From: Aradus depressus
Taxonomy: Eukaryota > Arthropoda > Insecta > Hemiptera > Aradidae
DNA: 64,000 bases
Reading direction: 5' to 3'
NCBI GenBank assembly: GCA_963662175.1
Contig: OY759225.1
Coordinates: forward strand, 17,099,601-17,163,600
The stretch's first letter is position 1. The number at the start of each line of letters is the position of its first letter. Made by a program: the position numbers and the translations under genes. Positions 63,690 through 64,000 of the stretch are shown piece by piece. The notes under the pieces are model-generated. The model was given only the letters and a program-made list of their open reading frames with translations, was not told where the DNA came from and searched no databases.

Positions 63690-64000
63690 CGGGGGAGTTC
63701 AAGTATTACGTAACGCAATTTTTGAAGATTTTTGACCCTCCCTCCCCCCCATGTAACGCGTCGTAACGTTTTTCTGTACCCCCCTCCCCCATACAGTCGA
63801 GGGATTCCCCGTAAAACATAAACGAAGAGGGTTGCCAACTTGGGAGAACAAAATAAAAATGGCGTACAATACAGTCGAGGGATTCCCCATAAAACATAAA
63901 CGAAAAGGGTTGCCAACTTGGGGGATTTTAATTCCCTAGTTTCCCCCCTCACGCCCCTGTAACGCGTCGTAACGTTTTTCTGTACCCCCCTCCCCCATAC
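63690..64000. repeat. C-rich element with internal tandem copies, running off the window
   Basis: gtaacgcgtcgtaacgtttt-tctgtaccccc occurs at 63753 and 63959 (206 bp apart), and atacagtcgagggattcccc at 63791 and 63870 (79 bp apart). A gtattacgtaacgc word near the start resembles a DNA transposon end. Frames on the minus strand are by-products of the repeat. Confidence 0.65.

Noticed and set aside
63617..63952. 111-codon frame with repeated PRLYC-type peptide
   Set aside because: Reads across a tandem C-rich repeat and a SINE1 end; the peptide repeats mirror the DNA repeats.

Overview
This window is repeat-dense nuclear DNA from an animal, most likely an arthropod and probably an insect. The signs are an AT-rich base composition, tRNA-derived SINEs, jockey-like, I-like, RTE-like and R1-like LINE tails, mariner/pogo/hAT/Harbinger elements and Penelope-like elements. 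I found no intact host protein gene, no rRNA array, no functional tRNA gene and no CRISPR array. Nearly every longer reading frame is a transposon remnant or a chance frame through a repeat.

The commonest element, called SINE1 here, is about 345 bp. It has tRNA-like promoter boxes, a conserved middle block and a tail of CCTAA-type repeats. More than 25 copies or fragments lie on both strands, several with exact 10-13 bp target duplications. SINE2 (about 200 bp, five copies, poly-A tail) and a GC-rich SINE3 (two copies) are distinct. Jockey-type LINE 3' ends lie at about 3.4-5.2, 7.1-7.8, 15.7-17.1, 22.1-22.7 and 40.0-40.4 kb. Other LINE tails lie at 47-48 kb (I-like), 53.0-53.5 kb (R1-like) and 61.2-61.4 kb (RTE-like). 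DNA transposons include a mariner split by two nested insertions (37.0-38.8 kb), a second mariner-like element (25.8-26.7 kb), hAT elements (4.1-5.0, 25.1-25.7, 42.1-42.8 kb), a pogo-type element (23.6-24.3 kb), a PIF/Harbinger transposase start (61.8-62.5 kb) with apparent non-autonomous relatives, and many short inverted-repeat elements.

The most striking content is a set of Penelope-like pieces. Two tandem fragments of a GIY-YIG endonuclease lie at 14.7-15.3 kb. At least five sequence families of short element carry what reads as a type I hammerhead ribozyme core: CTGANGA, a stem, GAAA, a very short palindromic stem III and a cleavage position. Most are arranged as head-to-head pairs, giving perfect or near-perfect foldbacks, and several are bounded by 11-13 bp target duplications.

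Other notable structures are two SINE- or element-derived satellites (131-bp units at 28.9-30.1 kb; 123-bp units at 57.6-59.1 kb, split by a hammerhead foldback), a SINE1 copy with an extra 132 bp of unidentified sequence inside the same target duplication (43.8-44.3 kb), and several three-layer nests of insertions whose order can be read directly. The stretches between named elements are mostly worn pieces of two further dispersed families, called family G and family E here.
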